Assembly (NCBI GenBank): GCA_034687125.1
Contig: JAQGBZ010000470.1
Coordinates: 1 to 44,296 of the forward strand
Source of the DNA: Neelides folsomi
Taxonomy: Eukaryota; Arthropoda; Collembola; Neelipleona; Neelidae
DNA: 44,296 bases
Reading direction: 5' to 3'
Part shown: positions 7,556 through 21,827 of the stretch, in pieces
How positions within the stretch are numbered: position 1 is the first letter of the stretch
How the letters are laid out: each line of letters begins with the position of its first letter
Translations under genes and position numbers: made by a program
Notes under the pieces: model-generated
Database searches by the model: none
What the model saw: the letters and a program-made list of their open reading frames with translations, nothing else
What the model was told of the DNA's origin: nothing

Positions 7556-10500
7556 AGCCATACAAAAATATCTTCATCGTCATCATGAATATCCATTTTA
7601 TAGGAATCATTACCTATATATTTTAAAATTCTTCATTTCATATTTATTTATTTATTCTTGATATAACTACAACGTAATTACAAAAGGTAATACAAATATA
7701 TATATATATATATATATATATGAATATTCTGAATATGCACAGGTATATGTTTAAAAGTTGATACAACTTGGATATAAAATGTACCTTTACATGGGCATAG
7801 ATATAATAAATATAAGAGCCATTAATCAATTACGTTCAAGTACTTACAAATCCCATTGCGCAACCACAACGTCAGCTCATACGCGTACCTTCAATGTTCA
7901 TTAAATTCCGTACTCCATGTATAGATAGAGCTTTGATGTATGGAAGGGGTTTAATATTATTATTTGCTGAAATTTTGCTGTACTAACTCCTCCTCCCACC
8001 AGCTCCATTAATTTTTCCCCTGTTGTATATGTAAATGCCGGCTCATAAAAAACTGGAAATTTTCGTATAATATATTCCGGATCCAAGAGAAAATACTCAA
8101 AGTTCAACATCCTATTAATCAACCCAGGAGAGTCTGCAATTTGCTCATATTCTTATCTCTTCTCTAACAACCACAAATATGAAAGATGTATATACAAGAC
8201 GGAGTTTTCGTATACACCGAGCTCGGAAATCGATACGGGTTTATGGAACTTTCGAAAAAGTTGGAAGAAAAACAAGAATAATTCATAATTCAAAGCATGA
8301 CAAAGAAATATGAGTCATTCTTAATAATAATATATTCCTTTTAGTACAAACTCTTATAAGAAGGTTTAAAAAAATATACAGAAAGTTAGATAACCTAAGT
8401 ATACATACATGTATTAATACATGTACAAATATTGTAATATGTAAGTATATTATATGAATATTGTATTATGTGTCCTATGTACTATATATTATTATTACGA
8501 ATTATGTCATATTATTCTTTCGAATACTTTATCTGCTTATACAAATTTATATTTTATGTGAGTATTCATAACCTATACATTCTATGTAAACTGAATATGT
8601 ATTTGCCCAAGCAAGCTTTCGACTTATATTAAATACAGATAGATACTTTTAAGTATTGTATTTCATTTTCCATTATAACTCTCCCAAATAAAATATTCAT
8701 CTCCATTGTAAATGTTTGATATTTCCGCTTACATTTTTAAGTAAAATAATGCCGTAATGCATAATTCAATAACTTTTCTCACATCTCCTTCCAAACAATG
8801 GACTTTAAAAGTTTCTTAAACTCTGAGTTAAAAATCATTTTTTATTAAACCTAAACTTTCCTATTTGATACGTCCACATTTTTCTTGTGGATTTTTGGTG
8901 GAATGGGCGGCGTGGGCAGCTGCATAAATACGCAGTGAAGGTTTCCCAAAGCATATTTGAATATATACAAACATATGGTTTTTTTGAAAAATGTCTAATA
9001 TTTATCTCAATTTGCATTCTTCCCCAGTTACGCGAACATTTAAAGGCCGGCATACTTTACCATATACCCAATATGAAACCTGGTCGTAAGAAGGAATAAG
9101 AAAAATGTACAAAGTTTCAGCTTCCGAAGCGGAACTTGGATTTAAGAATTTAAGCTCAACCTCACGGTCTTGTAGGTTTATAAGATATATCAAATACATA
9201 CAGAGAAAGATATGGAACCAAAGGCCTATTTAATCCACACATTTTGTATACTTGCATAATTAGAGGAATTTACGGGCAAATGTATACTAGCAATGGAAGA
9301 TAAGCTTAGAGTTTAAATATATCTAATATATACATCTTCACCATTTTTAACACATATGGGAGAAGAATGCAAGGGGAGTGCTATGAAGGATTAAATTACA
9401 CATTGGCTCACATATAAAATACACATGCACACACGGAGTCTTATTATTTAAGTAAGAATATGCCAACAGAATATGATTATACATTCTTTCCTATTTACTA
9501 ATGCTCTTTGCGAAATAGCTTAAATAAAACTATAATATAACAGTTGTTATACAATGGTGTTTGTAAAATAAAAATGTTTAAGAAATGTTTTAAGACTTTG
9601 AGTATACCAGTATTTATTAGAGACTTGAGCATTTAAACTAGTTATAAAAGGTGTATGGGAAAGGTATAGGTTTTAAAAACCTTCATATTAAAGCTGAATA
9701 TAAAAATACGAGTGAGCAGTGATGTTAAATGCCATTAGTGTATAAAGGCTTGGCAGAGGGATCTTAAGAGAGGAATTTCGCTCTCAGCCAGCATTTTATA
9801 TATTATGCTCTTTCCCATTGGGAGAAATATGCAAGTACACGTCAAGATCGAACCTCACCTCCGCTAATAATGGACCCCATAATGTAAATAGAAAGAGATA
9901 TATCCATACTCAATTCTCACACTTTTATCTTCCCCATCTTCCTTCCCAATCCTTCGATTCTATATGAACATTTCCAACCATATGTATTTATGTATTTCAT
10001 ATCAACCCAAGTGAGTGGAAAAGTATAAGGGAAATTTATTGTAAGAACGAGTTTCATAAACTCCTTTGACTCTATTTCTCCACATCTCGACCAACTCTTG
10101 GAATATTTAACATTTTATATATTCATACACAGATATTACATTGGAATCTATTGAATAAACATACAGAACGATTCAGGATTTCGAGGCTTGGATGATATAT
10201 TGTATATACTCATATAAATTATATAACATTTATTTCCTATACACAAATGAAAAAGCAGGATTTTTAGGGAAGATGAAAAGTTTTTATTTTATCTTATTAC
10301 TTATAGCTAAAAGGTACGGGCGTAATATGTCAATAATAAATACTTACAATTTGACTATGAGTAATAACCTCATCGCAATCAATTTTATTTTTTATATTTG
10401 ATTGGATTACAATGTGGAATATATTATACATATTACATTAAGTGCATAGAAATCTAGGTATGTTTGTAATATATATTAGAGTGCTTTTTGTATTTTATGA

Positions 10501-13500
10501 ACTTATTCTGTGTTATTGTGAATTTATACTTTGTATTTGCATCTTTGGTTCAATGCAGACTTTCAAGAATATAAAATTATAAATCATACTTCCGCAACCA
10601 ATTACGTCTTATATATCAACCAACTTGTGTTGTTTGAGTTCAATATTCTAGAAAAATATTACATATAGGCAATTACATTATTATAGTTATGCCTTCATTA
10701 AATTCCTTTTATATATTTTTCAACATTTAACTGTACATGCAGAGGTCGATATTGTTTTGTGTGTACCTCTGAACTCCACTACACATTTAAAGATTAATGG
10801 TGTTTAACATGCATGGAATCATGCATTAATGCCCAACTACCATTCTGCTTATCTCCACAATTACAATAACTTGTGCATACATTCAAACGTATTTGAGCAT
10901 ATATAAATATTATATGATCTTCTGGGGATATGTTTAAAGCGATTTTCATCTCGAGGAAAATTTATAAAGGAAACTTTCAACTTTCTGTCATCGCTCGAAT
11001 TTGGATTTTTCTCTCTTTCCCATTCCTCATATATTTTCTTTCTCAAGATGAACACACGAATTTCATTGTTCTTTCAATCCATTTACTCAACTGCACAAAT
11101 AAATACACACGAATTTTTTACATGTTCTTTACATTCACTTTTGTATTATGTACATAATCTACTACATATTTTATAAACTAGAGTACCATATACCTGAAGA
11201 ATATTAGATTTATTGATACATAAACTTGAATAGATAATCAATTTTATATAGGCTTCTAAAATTGATATACATAAACATGTATTTTATATAAATATGTATG
11301 CTTGTATGAATACGATATGATAGTTATATAGTGAGTCATGAGCTTAAAACTTAACTTGAAACTTACAATAGATGTTCTGTATTTAAACGCCCTGTCATTT
11401 ATTATTCTGATGGTATGAATATTTTACGTATTTTATATTCATGCACACTCATGTCTGTACATAAGAGAGAACTTCCACATGTTCTCTGGTGGATGGATAT
11501 ATTGTGTAGATTTACATAAATGCTCTTGATATTTGTAATTGTTCATACTAATATTACATACTTATTTGTTTATTAAATATTCAATGGCCTATTGGGAATT
11601 TTCTCCTCAAAATAACATGAAGACAATACAAATAGGAAAGCTTATGTCATTACTAATGCATCATCCTCCTAATGTACAATACTTTATTATAATGTGTATA
11701 ATATGATATATACAACCAATTTAGATATAGTCAGATAATATCACATCCATATGAGAATAAATTCCCAATGTACACACTCAATGCCTAATTCACTTCAGAA
11801 TACATTTGAATAATGACAGGGAACTTTAGGAGTTATAATAATATTCATTTCCCTATTTTCTCTATAGAATACATACATAATATATCTTTTTAAGCTATCC
11901 AAACATTTATGGTTTCTTTAATATTGGATTTATACCAATAGTCAATAATGTATTCAGGGCATTACAATTTATCATGTTGGTATATTTATACATTTATGGA
12001 TCGCCCTATATTTAATAGGAATTTTGGTCATATATTTAATAATATACAAATTTGATATTCCTTCCATAGTTCAGAGAAGTTGATTTTAATAAGTGGATCG
12101 TAAAAGTAAGGTTTGTATGCTTACTTTATTTTACTCTCAAACTTTTGAGCATTCATAAATAAATGAATAAATGTGTAATATTCCTCCCTGCTATATATAT
12201 ATATATATGTGTGTATTTGGTGTATACATAATAAATAAGTAAGTACAATTCTCATATGGACGAGAGGGACTGAGAGCGTAATTGGAGACCAACATGGAAC
12301 CATTGTTATTTTTCAATAATGAAAATGTGCAGGGTTGTAATGTTTACACCACACCTCATATTAAAATACAAGAGATACTTTACCACTAATATGGACAACT
12401 CGAGATAAAAATGTTTTTCATACAAGGGCTTATAAATGAATTTCCCCATTAGGAATCGCCGTCACGATCTTCCAATGCGCCCAAAAAATATTCAATCCTT
12501 ATATCTTTTTAAATACGATACTAAAGATATATAAATCTTCAATATATAGTACACATACCAACATAGAATAAGTATGATAGAGTTTGTATAGGTATTCCAT
12601 ATATTTATTTATCGTGGGTCTCATATGGACCATACGATCCATGAAAATACTAATGGAAGTATTTGTGTATTTGAACAAACAATTTATTTCTTTTCAGTTT
12701 GTATTACGCTCAAAATTGTATTATTATGCTTCTATGCCATATGTGTCTTATATTCCCAAGTTTGCATATCTGACACTTGAATTTGAATAATAGATATATG
12801 AAAATTCCACGTCTTTCATAATCATTGTATCTAAAGTTGAAGCCTGGAGGCTTAAGTTAATGCAACTTAAATACATCATCTATCTGAGCAGGCAATATAC
12901 ATTCTTTATATGAATTTACGTAATATAATATATCATTTGGAGGTATGGTCCCCACTGCGGATAATACAAGTATGGGACCGTGGGAGTATGCATATGTAAA
13001 TAAACCCTGCTCTTATATTTTATATAACTTGTACTTCTTTTTATGTATTAATGTACGCGTTTGAATAATATTTTTGAGAATCTCATCGTGAACAAAGGCC
13101 CTCAAGATTCCACACGTTTCGTTCCTCATCCATTCACTTTGCACTTCCCACGTAGGAAAAGAAAATGTTTTAAAAGCTTTAGGAAAATAAAAATTCATGT
13201 CTAATTTATACACTCAAATTGCACTTTTTTATATTCCTAGCTTTGAACCATTACGTAGTTACTAAAATGGAACGCGAATTTTGTATTAAATCCTTCATAA
13301 ACCCATAACTTAAATATTCCCCATACGCAATAGCAAGATATCCTTTAATACATTTACTACATATGTAAGTATACAAAAATGAACCTAATACTTTTGAGGT
13401 ACTAAAACATTTACAAATAATTAAATATGACTAATAACACTAATACCTAAATAAGTATTATTTAGTAAGCGGAGAAGGTCATTTAAAAATACGCCGTTGA

Positions 13501-15590
13501 TTATACGAATATGAACATTAAAAGTTCCATTAACAATTTGGCATATGTCACATACTTTTTCATTCTGTAGACTTCCGAGAATGTGGGAACATTTTATTTT
13601 AATCTATTTGGAGAATACGGATATAAATAAAGTGAACGTGTGGTGGAAGACATGAGGCTGTATTTGATATACTTAATAAGATACACTCCCATATAAAAAG
13701 ATATATATCTCTAATACAATTTTGTATTTTATACTTTAACTCAATATCCTTTTTATTCGGCTCAGTTTGTAACTACATTATGTATAGGAAAAGAGCATAA
13801 AAGAGATTTCTAAATTCAACTTGCAGTTGAGGATTTCTTATGTAATATGTAAGGCCGAACTTTTAAAAATGTTCATGTTTAATACATTTATGCATCCACG
13901 TTTGTATGTATTTTGTATAAGGTAAAGTGGGAATTAAAAATGAAATATTGAGCGCCGGCCATTAAAGAATGTTCTGTATATAAAATTAAGGGGAAACTTT
14001 CTAATATTATTACCAACATTGCCGAGGCGGAATATGAAATATAAGAATAATAAATGGTGAATCTATAAAATACTTTTCGTATTGGAATAATGCAGGTTTG
14101 GCATTACGAGCCACCAAGACTCGCCGAGGCATAAACTTTATTTCCATACACATTCGCCCACCCTTTTCCACGTCTACCTTTAATGCCCAAACTAATATTA
14201 TATAACTAATAACACTAATAAGTATATACCTCGAAGCAATCTGATTCAAAGATACACACAAGTATACATTATGGATAATATATAAATTGTATATGGGAAA
14301 TTTCTCCAACATTGGTCGACATGCCAAAGTTTATATCTGATGTGTTTATAGTTTATACTTATACAAGCACTTAATATTATATTTAATAATGTCAATACTG
14401 CAGAGGAATTGAGCATAGGGAGAATATGCCAAGCCATAATAAATGTAACTAAAGGCTTAATAGTCTCGCGAGGAATATTCAGGTATTAAAAGCTTTCAAA
14501 TACTGCCCTTTGAAACCACAGGAAAGGATAGGGTTATAAATGTATATCGTATCGTAATAATACATAATACATGAGCGCCAGGGCTTTAATAGTATTATAA
14601 GCACAAGCACACACATGATGGAATGAAATTACAGTTCTTCACCTTTTTACTTGTATTCATATTCTCTGGGCTCATATCCCTCTAATGTAAATTGTATAGC
14701 CCCCATATCATGCATATTTATGGTGTTTCTCATCTTATGTCTTTGGTGTAGTTTGACGTTCGCTGTGTGGAACGAGCGATAATCGGAGTACATACATTTG
14801 TGTATATATGAGATTGTGTGTATATCTATATATAATGAAATACTTTTGTCTACTCCACCGAGACTCCCCTATTTAATACATGGACCAACTTATTTATTCT
14901 TCTTCGCCAAGAGGAATACTTGTTTAAGAGAAATTACAGTTTTCTCATTTTTCTGCCTTCGCCATCGAGGAATAAATATGATGTTCGTTTAAGAATAATC
15001 TTTAGTATAAGAATATGCGCAGATATTTCTCTCATTACAATTGCAGAATTAATTGTTCAATCATCTTTCTATGCTTCGTATACCCCATCTCCTTACACGA
15101 ATCACCTGAATATGATTATAAAGTATATAGGATTTTAACTGCTTTTACCATTAATATTCAATGAGATCATTAAATATGTTTGAAATAACAAGTACTGTAA
15201 GCTTGAAAGAATCCATATTTATAAATTATCCATTTGAAAATATTTTTTGGATTTATATTATGACAATAAATGTGAACAAAATCTACAGATCATTTCCAAA
15301 GGATTGCTTCTCATATGCATGTGTGTTATCTTATATAATACCTACATATAATAAATATTAAAAATTAAATTATTCAACCTCCAACTTTTGCATGTAAATA
15401 TTTACCATGCCTGTATTGGCTGTATAAGAACAAAGGGATATTATTCTGGATTTTGCAAAAGTAGGAAACAATATTTTTCTCCCTCACATATTGCCTTTAT
15501 TATGAAGGTGATTTAGCATAAGAATACATTTAAAGTGGAAAGGTATGTAATCCTGAGATATGTATTTGATGGTTTATTACTCATATTACA
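7556..15590. other. Large non-coding region, about 8 kb, upstream of the BTB gene
   Basis: I can support no gene here on either strand. The open frames are short, start at random, and have no recognisable domains or splice partners. The sequence is AT-rich with short simple repeats: a TA run at about 7697-7721 and another at 12192-12208. I see no tRNA-like cloverleaf, transposase motif or long inverted repeat. The palindrome CATATG is frequent (for example at 8972, 9353, 9979, 11748, 12253, 12622, 12738, 12991, 13360, 13542 and 15312). The region may be regulatory sequence or a long 5' intron of the BTB transcription factor gene, which lies next to it on the plus strand. That is inference from position only. 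Confidence 0.4.
7697..7721. repeat. TA microsatellite
   Basis: A run of about twelve alternating TA units in the non-coding region downstream of the two-exon gene cluster. It is a simple repeat with no further structure. Confidence 0.8.
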
Positions 15591-16956
15591 CTTAGGCTAA
15601 AACGTGACGTCGGTCAGTATATCTATATTAATATATTAAATTTCTATGTATTGCAAAGGAGTCTAAAAAATTTGAATTTTTGAGTGTATAAAAATGTTTG
15701 CGTTTGGTTCGGGACGCGAATCGATTTATTATACAGTGGAGATGATGAGTGTAGGGAGATTTGGATTGGTCGGGCTGAGCCGTCTGGGTGCATTACATTT
15801 GCATTAAAAATATAATGATTTCCATACAGAATACATTTTCTGTACCGTACTTCCCTCGTACAATGTAGGTCTGTTCCGGGGGAGTTGGAGAAGGAATAAA
15901 GTACGATACACGCATACGCCTGTTCTCCTCCCCATACGCCATACCAAATATACGAGAGGATTCGAGGAGAGTTTGGTGAGGGAACGAAAGACTTTTTTTC
16001 TCGTTGTAGCTCTCCCTGCTCCCACCCGAAACCATTACCATTTGACACTCGCTAAACTCACCACTTCGTACCATACAAATCCCATACAAATCCAATATAT
16101 TACCAATCCTCTTAAATTGGACATTTAATTAAAGTGGGAAAGATTTTGGATTTGGATTAATCTGGTGTTATTTTAATAATGGAACAATTTATTTGAATTT
16201 CCCCTCCTTGACAGTGGAATTGTGGAAGGGTTGAGGGATTTAGGGAAGTGGAAGAGGGAGGAAGTCGGCTATTGACTCATCCCTTACAAGGCAGGTAAAT
16301 ACGAATTCACCTTTACATTTATTTTACACAACTCTGTCTCTCCCCCGCCCCAGTTATTTAACCCCTTTTAATCCATTACTTTCATTTAAAATGTACTTTT
16401 TAATTTTTACAATAGGGATTTTTAGTGATTGAATATTAATTAATTAAAGATAGAATATGGTTGAAGAAGTTGGAAGTGATTTGAAAAATGGATTTAAAGA
16501 TTCTTTTCGTTTCTTGGTCGTTTTGACATTTAATTACGTTTGATTGTTATTTGGTTATGTTTTTAGGATTTTTGTGAAGTTTTTGGTTTTTTTATTTAGT
16601 AAACTGAATCCAAGGATTGTGAGACCGAGGACCGAGATATTTATTTGATAATATTTAATTATGTTTACCATTCGTTGCGAAATTGTTTGATGGTTGATGT
16701 AATTTGGTAATTGAATTTATTGGTTAAATTTACTTTATATATATTTATTACTAGTTAAACATTAAACTTGTTATAGGCTTATACAATTAGAGAATATTAT
16801 TGTGTTTAACATTTAACTTCTCCTATTTATTTACTCTTGCGTAATTGTCAATTTCACTTTTATTGTTTTTCGTTTAGCAAATTGAATTGAAGATGGATTT
16901 CATGATTTTTATTTTTATAGATTTTTTAAAAGCGGGATAAAGTTACAAGATCAGAA
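15591..16956. other. Probable promoter or 5' leader region of the BTB gene
   Basis: From about 15600 to 16380 the sequence is richer in G and C than its surroundings, with purine-rich tracts (near 15960 and 16240) and pyrimidine-rich tracts (near 16330). It then returns to AT-rich sequence up to the ATG at 16957. Overlapping minus-strand frames at 15644-16095 look like composition artefacts. Position suggests promoter and untranslated exon sequence for the BTB gene, with a possible 3' splice site just before the ATG, but no defined box is clear. Confidence 0.35.
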
Positions 16957-19046
16957 ATGGATCCGCTTTATCGTTTAAATTGGTCTGGACATCAGTCGAC
17001 GATCGTGTCATATTTCTCGTCGCTTCTTGCTCTTGAAAATATGACAGATGTGACATTGGCAGCTGAGGGAGCCTTCGTCAAAGCTCACAGACACATCTTG
17101 TCAGCCTGCAGCCCTTATTTCCAAGTATGGTTTAATTTAATTGTTATTTTACAAATTATTAATTAAATTATATCCAATTACTTATTCCATTCCATAAATT
17201 TAAAAAACGATGATTTACATTTGTTATATATAAATCGAAACGAGAGATTAAATTAAATATACCAAAAGGCTCTTATATGATTTATATTTATAAAGTATTT
17301 ATTATTTTCATAAATATTGTAATGTATTTATAATGGTTAATGGTTAATTAGGCTAATTTAATGGTATTGATGTTTAATTAATTATTTACATTTGATTATT
17401 TTTTTCCAGAGTTTACTCAACTCCTCATCACAAAACAAGGAGCCAATCATATTTTTGAAGGACGTTCCGTTCATCCACCTCCAAGCCCTCATTGCCTTCA
17501 TGTACCAAGGAGAAGTAAAAGTACCCAAAGAGGAACTTCTCCAATTTCTCAAAACCGCTGAGGCTCTTCAGATCCGCGGGTTGTCGGAGAATTCAAATCT
17601 CCTCACCGGGTTCATCAACAAGAAATCAAGTTCAAATGTCATTGACCCTTCGGTACCTCAACGTGTTTCCGGTGGTGAAGATCCGAGTCATGGGAGTGAA
17701 AATGATTCTTTGGAGAATCCAAAAGAAACTCGGAATCCAGAAGAGAATTTGATCGAAAGAAATAACAACTTTAACATCAACAACAACAACAACAATCATA
17801 TTACAAACCGAATTTCTGAAATTTCAGGTTCGAATTTCATCAATTAATTTTTTCATTTTTTCATGTCTTATATGATCGTTTTGGATACAAAATATTATAA
17901 AAGAAGGCCATTTTCAATCAACTAAAGATATTTTAATAATTAATTTATTATATTTAAATGTTTTAATAATGTAAACGCAATTAAAATTATAGGAGGCCAA
18001 GAAAATGGAATTTCAGAAAAGGAAGAAGGGATGAGTTCATTTACGGGTAACGAGGGCGTTGACCCAAAGCCCGAATCTTCATTTGTAAATTCCTTCCTCG
18101 CCATTGAACAGCGGGATGAGAAGAAGAGAAAACGAAGTTCAAGTTCCAATTTGGAAGATCTTCTTCAATTGAGAAAACAGAGGCTTCGAGCACTGGGACC
18201 TTCGTCGCCCCCTCCAGGGGAGGAGAATTGTGGTGCAAGTAGCAGCTATTGTTGTGGACCAACATGGACGACAGGTCTTGCTGATAAAGAGCGGTCAATG
18301 GATACAGCAGGGCGGCTTGGGAATTTCGTCGAATCCCAAATTGTGGCCATCGATTATCCCCAACATTTCCTTGTCCCAAAAGTGGACGTGGACTCAGGGA
18401 ACAACAATTTCCCCGATTACCTTCGAGGGGAAGGAGAAAAAGAATATTCGTCAGGAGAAGAATCATCATCACTCAATCAGCACGGACTCACAATGAAACG
18501 AGCATCATCTCAATTTAATCTCCTCCCTTATGGTAATTTCAATTAAAATATATTTAAAATCTTAATTTATCAAAAACTTTAAATTTAAGATTAAATTAAT
18601 TTAATTTATTCTTAAATAATTCTTGTTTATAAAATGTTAATCAAAAAGTAAAAAGTTGTTTGTTTTATTAAAAAGCTATTTAAATATACAATATAATGCA
18701 CACTTGTATTTGCAGAAACGATGCTGACGAATCGATATTATAAATTATTAACGATTAAATGATTTATTTAGAAAACTTCATCATGCTGGCAGACAAAAAA
18801 ATTCAGTGCAAACTGTGCCACGCTGTGATTAAAGAAACGTCAGGTCGAAATCATCTCATTTATTCCTGTCGCAAACTCCCGCTCTTCGAGTGTCAATTCT
18901 GTCCATGTAAGATTCGGAACGAGGCGTATCTGAAGTTCGTCCATGAGAAGTACTGTGCCAAAAAGTCGACCGAGGAGCAGCTGTACGACCAACAGAAATA
19001 TGACATGCTCTCCCAAGGGCAGCAATCACAGCCGACTCAACAGTAG
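16957..19046 (+). CDS. BTB (lola/tramtrack-type) zinc-finger transcription factor (466 aa)
   Basis: Exons 16957-17124, 17410-17827, 17993-18532 and 18772-19046 join in frame to 466 aa (intron phases 0, 1, 1). Residues about 5-110 form a BTB/POZ dimerisation domain of the arthropod type: LNWSGHQSTIVSYF, then DVTLAAEGAFVKAHRHILSA, CSPYFQ, and later IFLKDVPF and LIAFMYQGEV. The middle is low in complexity, with an Asn run (about residue 180), Ser-rich acidic stretches and a basic KKRKRSSSS that may be a nuclear localisation signal. The last exon codes two adjacent fingers, CKLC and FECQFC, each closed by His and Cys (C2HC-like), as in lola-class proteins. The product should act in the nucleus as a sequence-specific regulator. 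Genes of this class often swap alternative 3' finger exons; only one is visible here, and the 2.7 kb downstream shows no second. Confidence 0.85.
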
Positions 19047-21827
19047 CAGCCACAACAACAGCTTTAAACCTCTACACATTCACATCTACTGGGAAATTCT
19101 ACCGAACACTTACAAGCACCATTAATATTTACCATTATTAATGAAACTAAAACAGTATGTTTCTATTGCGTCCCTATATTTAAGCTAAGAACTTTCACTG
19201 TTGTACTTAATAGTTTTAAGCATTATAAATTTATGACATCATAGATGTTTAAATATTCAAATCTAATGGATTTTTAATTGTTAAGAGTAATTTGTTCAAT
19301 GATTATATGCTAATATCGTTATTTGTATTCTAAAAACACTTTTCGCACGTTATTGTACTTTTATCGAATTAAGTATTTTCAACAATTAAACTAATTTTAA
19401 AGTTTAAGAGAAATCTTTAATAAAATTAAACTTTTATGAATTTGAAAATATATGATGGTATTGGGACTTTAGAAAATTTAAATATTAGAGAATTAGTGAT
19501 ATTAGTATTGCATTAAATAATATATAATTGATATATTTAAAAGAAGTATTTAAAATTACCTTAATGTGAGAGTGAATACGTCTCATAATTATAACCATTG
19601 TTAACCACACATTTGTATTATTTAAGAAGCATAATTACAATCGTTGTTAAATAAGTATATCCATTAGGGGTTTATATTTAGTGGAAATGAAATGCTTTAA
19701 ATAAGATAGTCGAGTTTGGGGATTTTGTACAAAATCGTCTCATTTTTTAGATCATTGATTTAATTTTTATTATTTAACATCATCAAACTTACAAATAATA
19801 TAGTTCGAACTAGATTTAAGAATAAATGGTTAATTATATATATATAAAGCTATATATAAAATGGTAGAAAGATTAGATAAGGAATATTTGACTGATTCCT
19901 AATATCATTTGTATTACCCAATTGTACATTTTAATGATAATGTTGGCAGGCTATGCTAACTTATATGTATTACAAGTGGATAAGAAAATCACATTTACCT
20001 TCATTGTACAAGTACAACATGTACGCAAAATACAACGTAGTTAATTTATGTCTAATTTAAAAAAGTCCTCGCATACATAAGTTTAAAGTAGTACTTATAT
20101 ATTACGATCGTTTTAAATATTATTATTATTTAACGACGAATATACCAACATTGTATCACTTTATATTTATTGTGAATGTAATTTAATGTGCGGTTTTGTT
20201 TTAATGGCAAAAGTAAGGTGTTATATTATTTTATATAATGGGATGAGTAATGAATTCACACATGGAAAAGGAATAGACAACCTTGAACTTACCATATTTA
20301 TATAAATTTTCAAATATACAAAATATTCGCCTTTGTTCGCTTATTATTAACGATGAGTTAAATTGAAGTTAAACAACTACAAATAAGGTGAATTTTAATG
20401 TAGTTGTCAACCCCAAAGTACACAATTTATATGTTCAATCGAGCATTATAAGCCATTACATACTAATAATAAATAAATTTAAGTGGTAATCATTAATTGT
20501 TAATTTAGTTATTATTACGTGGCTGTTACGTAATTAAACTTAATTTGTTTTAGCTAATGTTCTTTAACTCCATTGTTCAGTTCAAACTTGGGGGATTCAA
20601 GTTTAATGCTAAGGACGTTCAATGGTTAAACTTACCATTTATTTTTAACCATGGAATTTTTGGTTAATTATTTGAGTTACAATTTAGGTACATTAAAATA
20701 ATAAACTTAATACATTTTGTATTAATGGTATTAATTATTGAATGGAATGGAAAGTACGTTTACACGTATTATTTAATTACTTTATAAATTCTCTTCGTTG
20801 GTTCATGGACTGTGCCCGTGACTAATAAAACGGAGGAATTTTTCTTCATTCTAATTACCTCATTTATTACCACAATTTTGAATCTTACCAAAGTATGGGC
20901 TAATGGATAAAATTCGATTAGATTAATGTTAGCTTTAAGAAAATTAAGATTATAATTGTATAATACATAATAATTGGATTATTGTTGAGAATAAGTTGGA
21001 GGGAAATCCTTGAGATTTGTGCTATATTACAAATTCAGTACTTAGGTATATAAAAATTTACCTTGATTGTTATAAAATGTGTTAGATGATTCATTTTTTG
21101 AATCTTTTTATTGGGAAAAGTATATAGATTTAATAGCACTTACAAACGCGAACATAATACATATAAGATACCTTACATAATATAATATGTCTAACGAATC
21201 GTATTATTACAATTAAATACAAATAAAATATGATGGAAATAAATACTAAGTGTAAAATTATTTTTATCACAATCACGTGGCGAATTGGATCATATTTCTC
21301 ATATATGGCATATGGATGGGATTACAAAATAATAAAACAGATAATAAAATATAATTCAACTTGTTCTTAATAATCAAGCAAATAAAAGAAAGGGTTCAAT
21401 GACGTAGACAATTGGCAGGTGCATTCAGGTTGTTAAAGTTGTCTTACATGTTGAGAAGAATTCCATACAGAATAATACAAATTATATTGAATTGAGCATC
21501 CTCGCACTCAAACTCGTTTTTTTCTGCAAATTGACGGTATTCCCATCTACGCTTATCCTTCCTGTTGAATGAAATTCCACGTGAGGATTTTAAGGGCAAA
21601 GAAAATGATTTTGCCTTGGCCTTCCCCCCTTATTACGTTATTTCGCAACGTCTTTGAAACACTTTTTGCAAAAAATGAGTTAACAAATGATTGAAATATA
21701 AAGGGCCTAAGCATAAATGTCTCATACCTCTCTTTGAGGTGGAACAAAGAACTCTTTGACCAATTTGCTCATCTTGTCTTCAGTATTCGGTCTTTTTAGT
21801 CTTTTCCGTATATACGTTAAAAGTGTA
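19047..21827. other. 3' region of the BTB gene and intergenic sequence
   Basis: AT-rich sequence with no supported gene. It opens with a short CAG/CAA-rich piece just after the stop, and has several AATAAA-like signals (one near 19418), so the first part is probably 3' UTR. I see no further zinc-finger exon, RNA gene or long repeat. Confidence 0.35.

Noticed and set aside
7556..15590. Transposon or retroelement coding remnants in the large gene-free region
   Set aside because: No reverse transcriptase, integrase or transposase motif could be read in any frame, and no long terminal or inverted repeats were seen.
15644..16095. Overlapping minus-strand frames of 134, 100 and 73 codons upstream of the BTB gene
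   Set aside because: Three frames open at once reflect lower AT content locally. None has a recognisable motif or splice partner.
18041..18472. Minus-strand frame of 143 codons inside BTB exon 3
   Set aside because: Antisense to a coding exon whose plus frame joins exactly with its neighbours; no independent signals.
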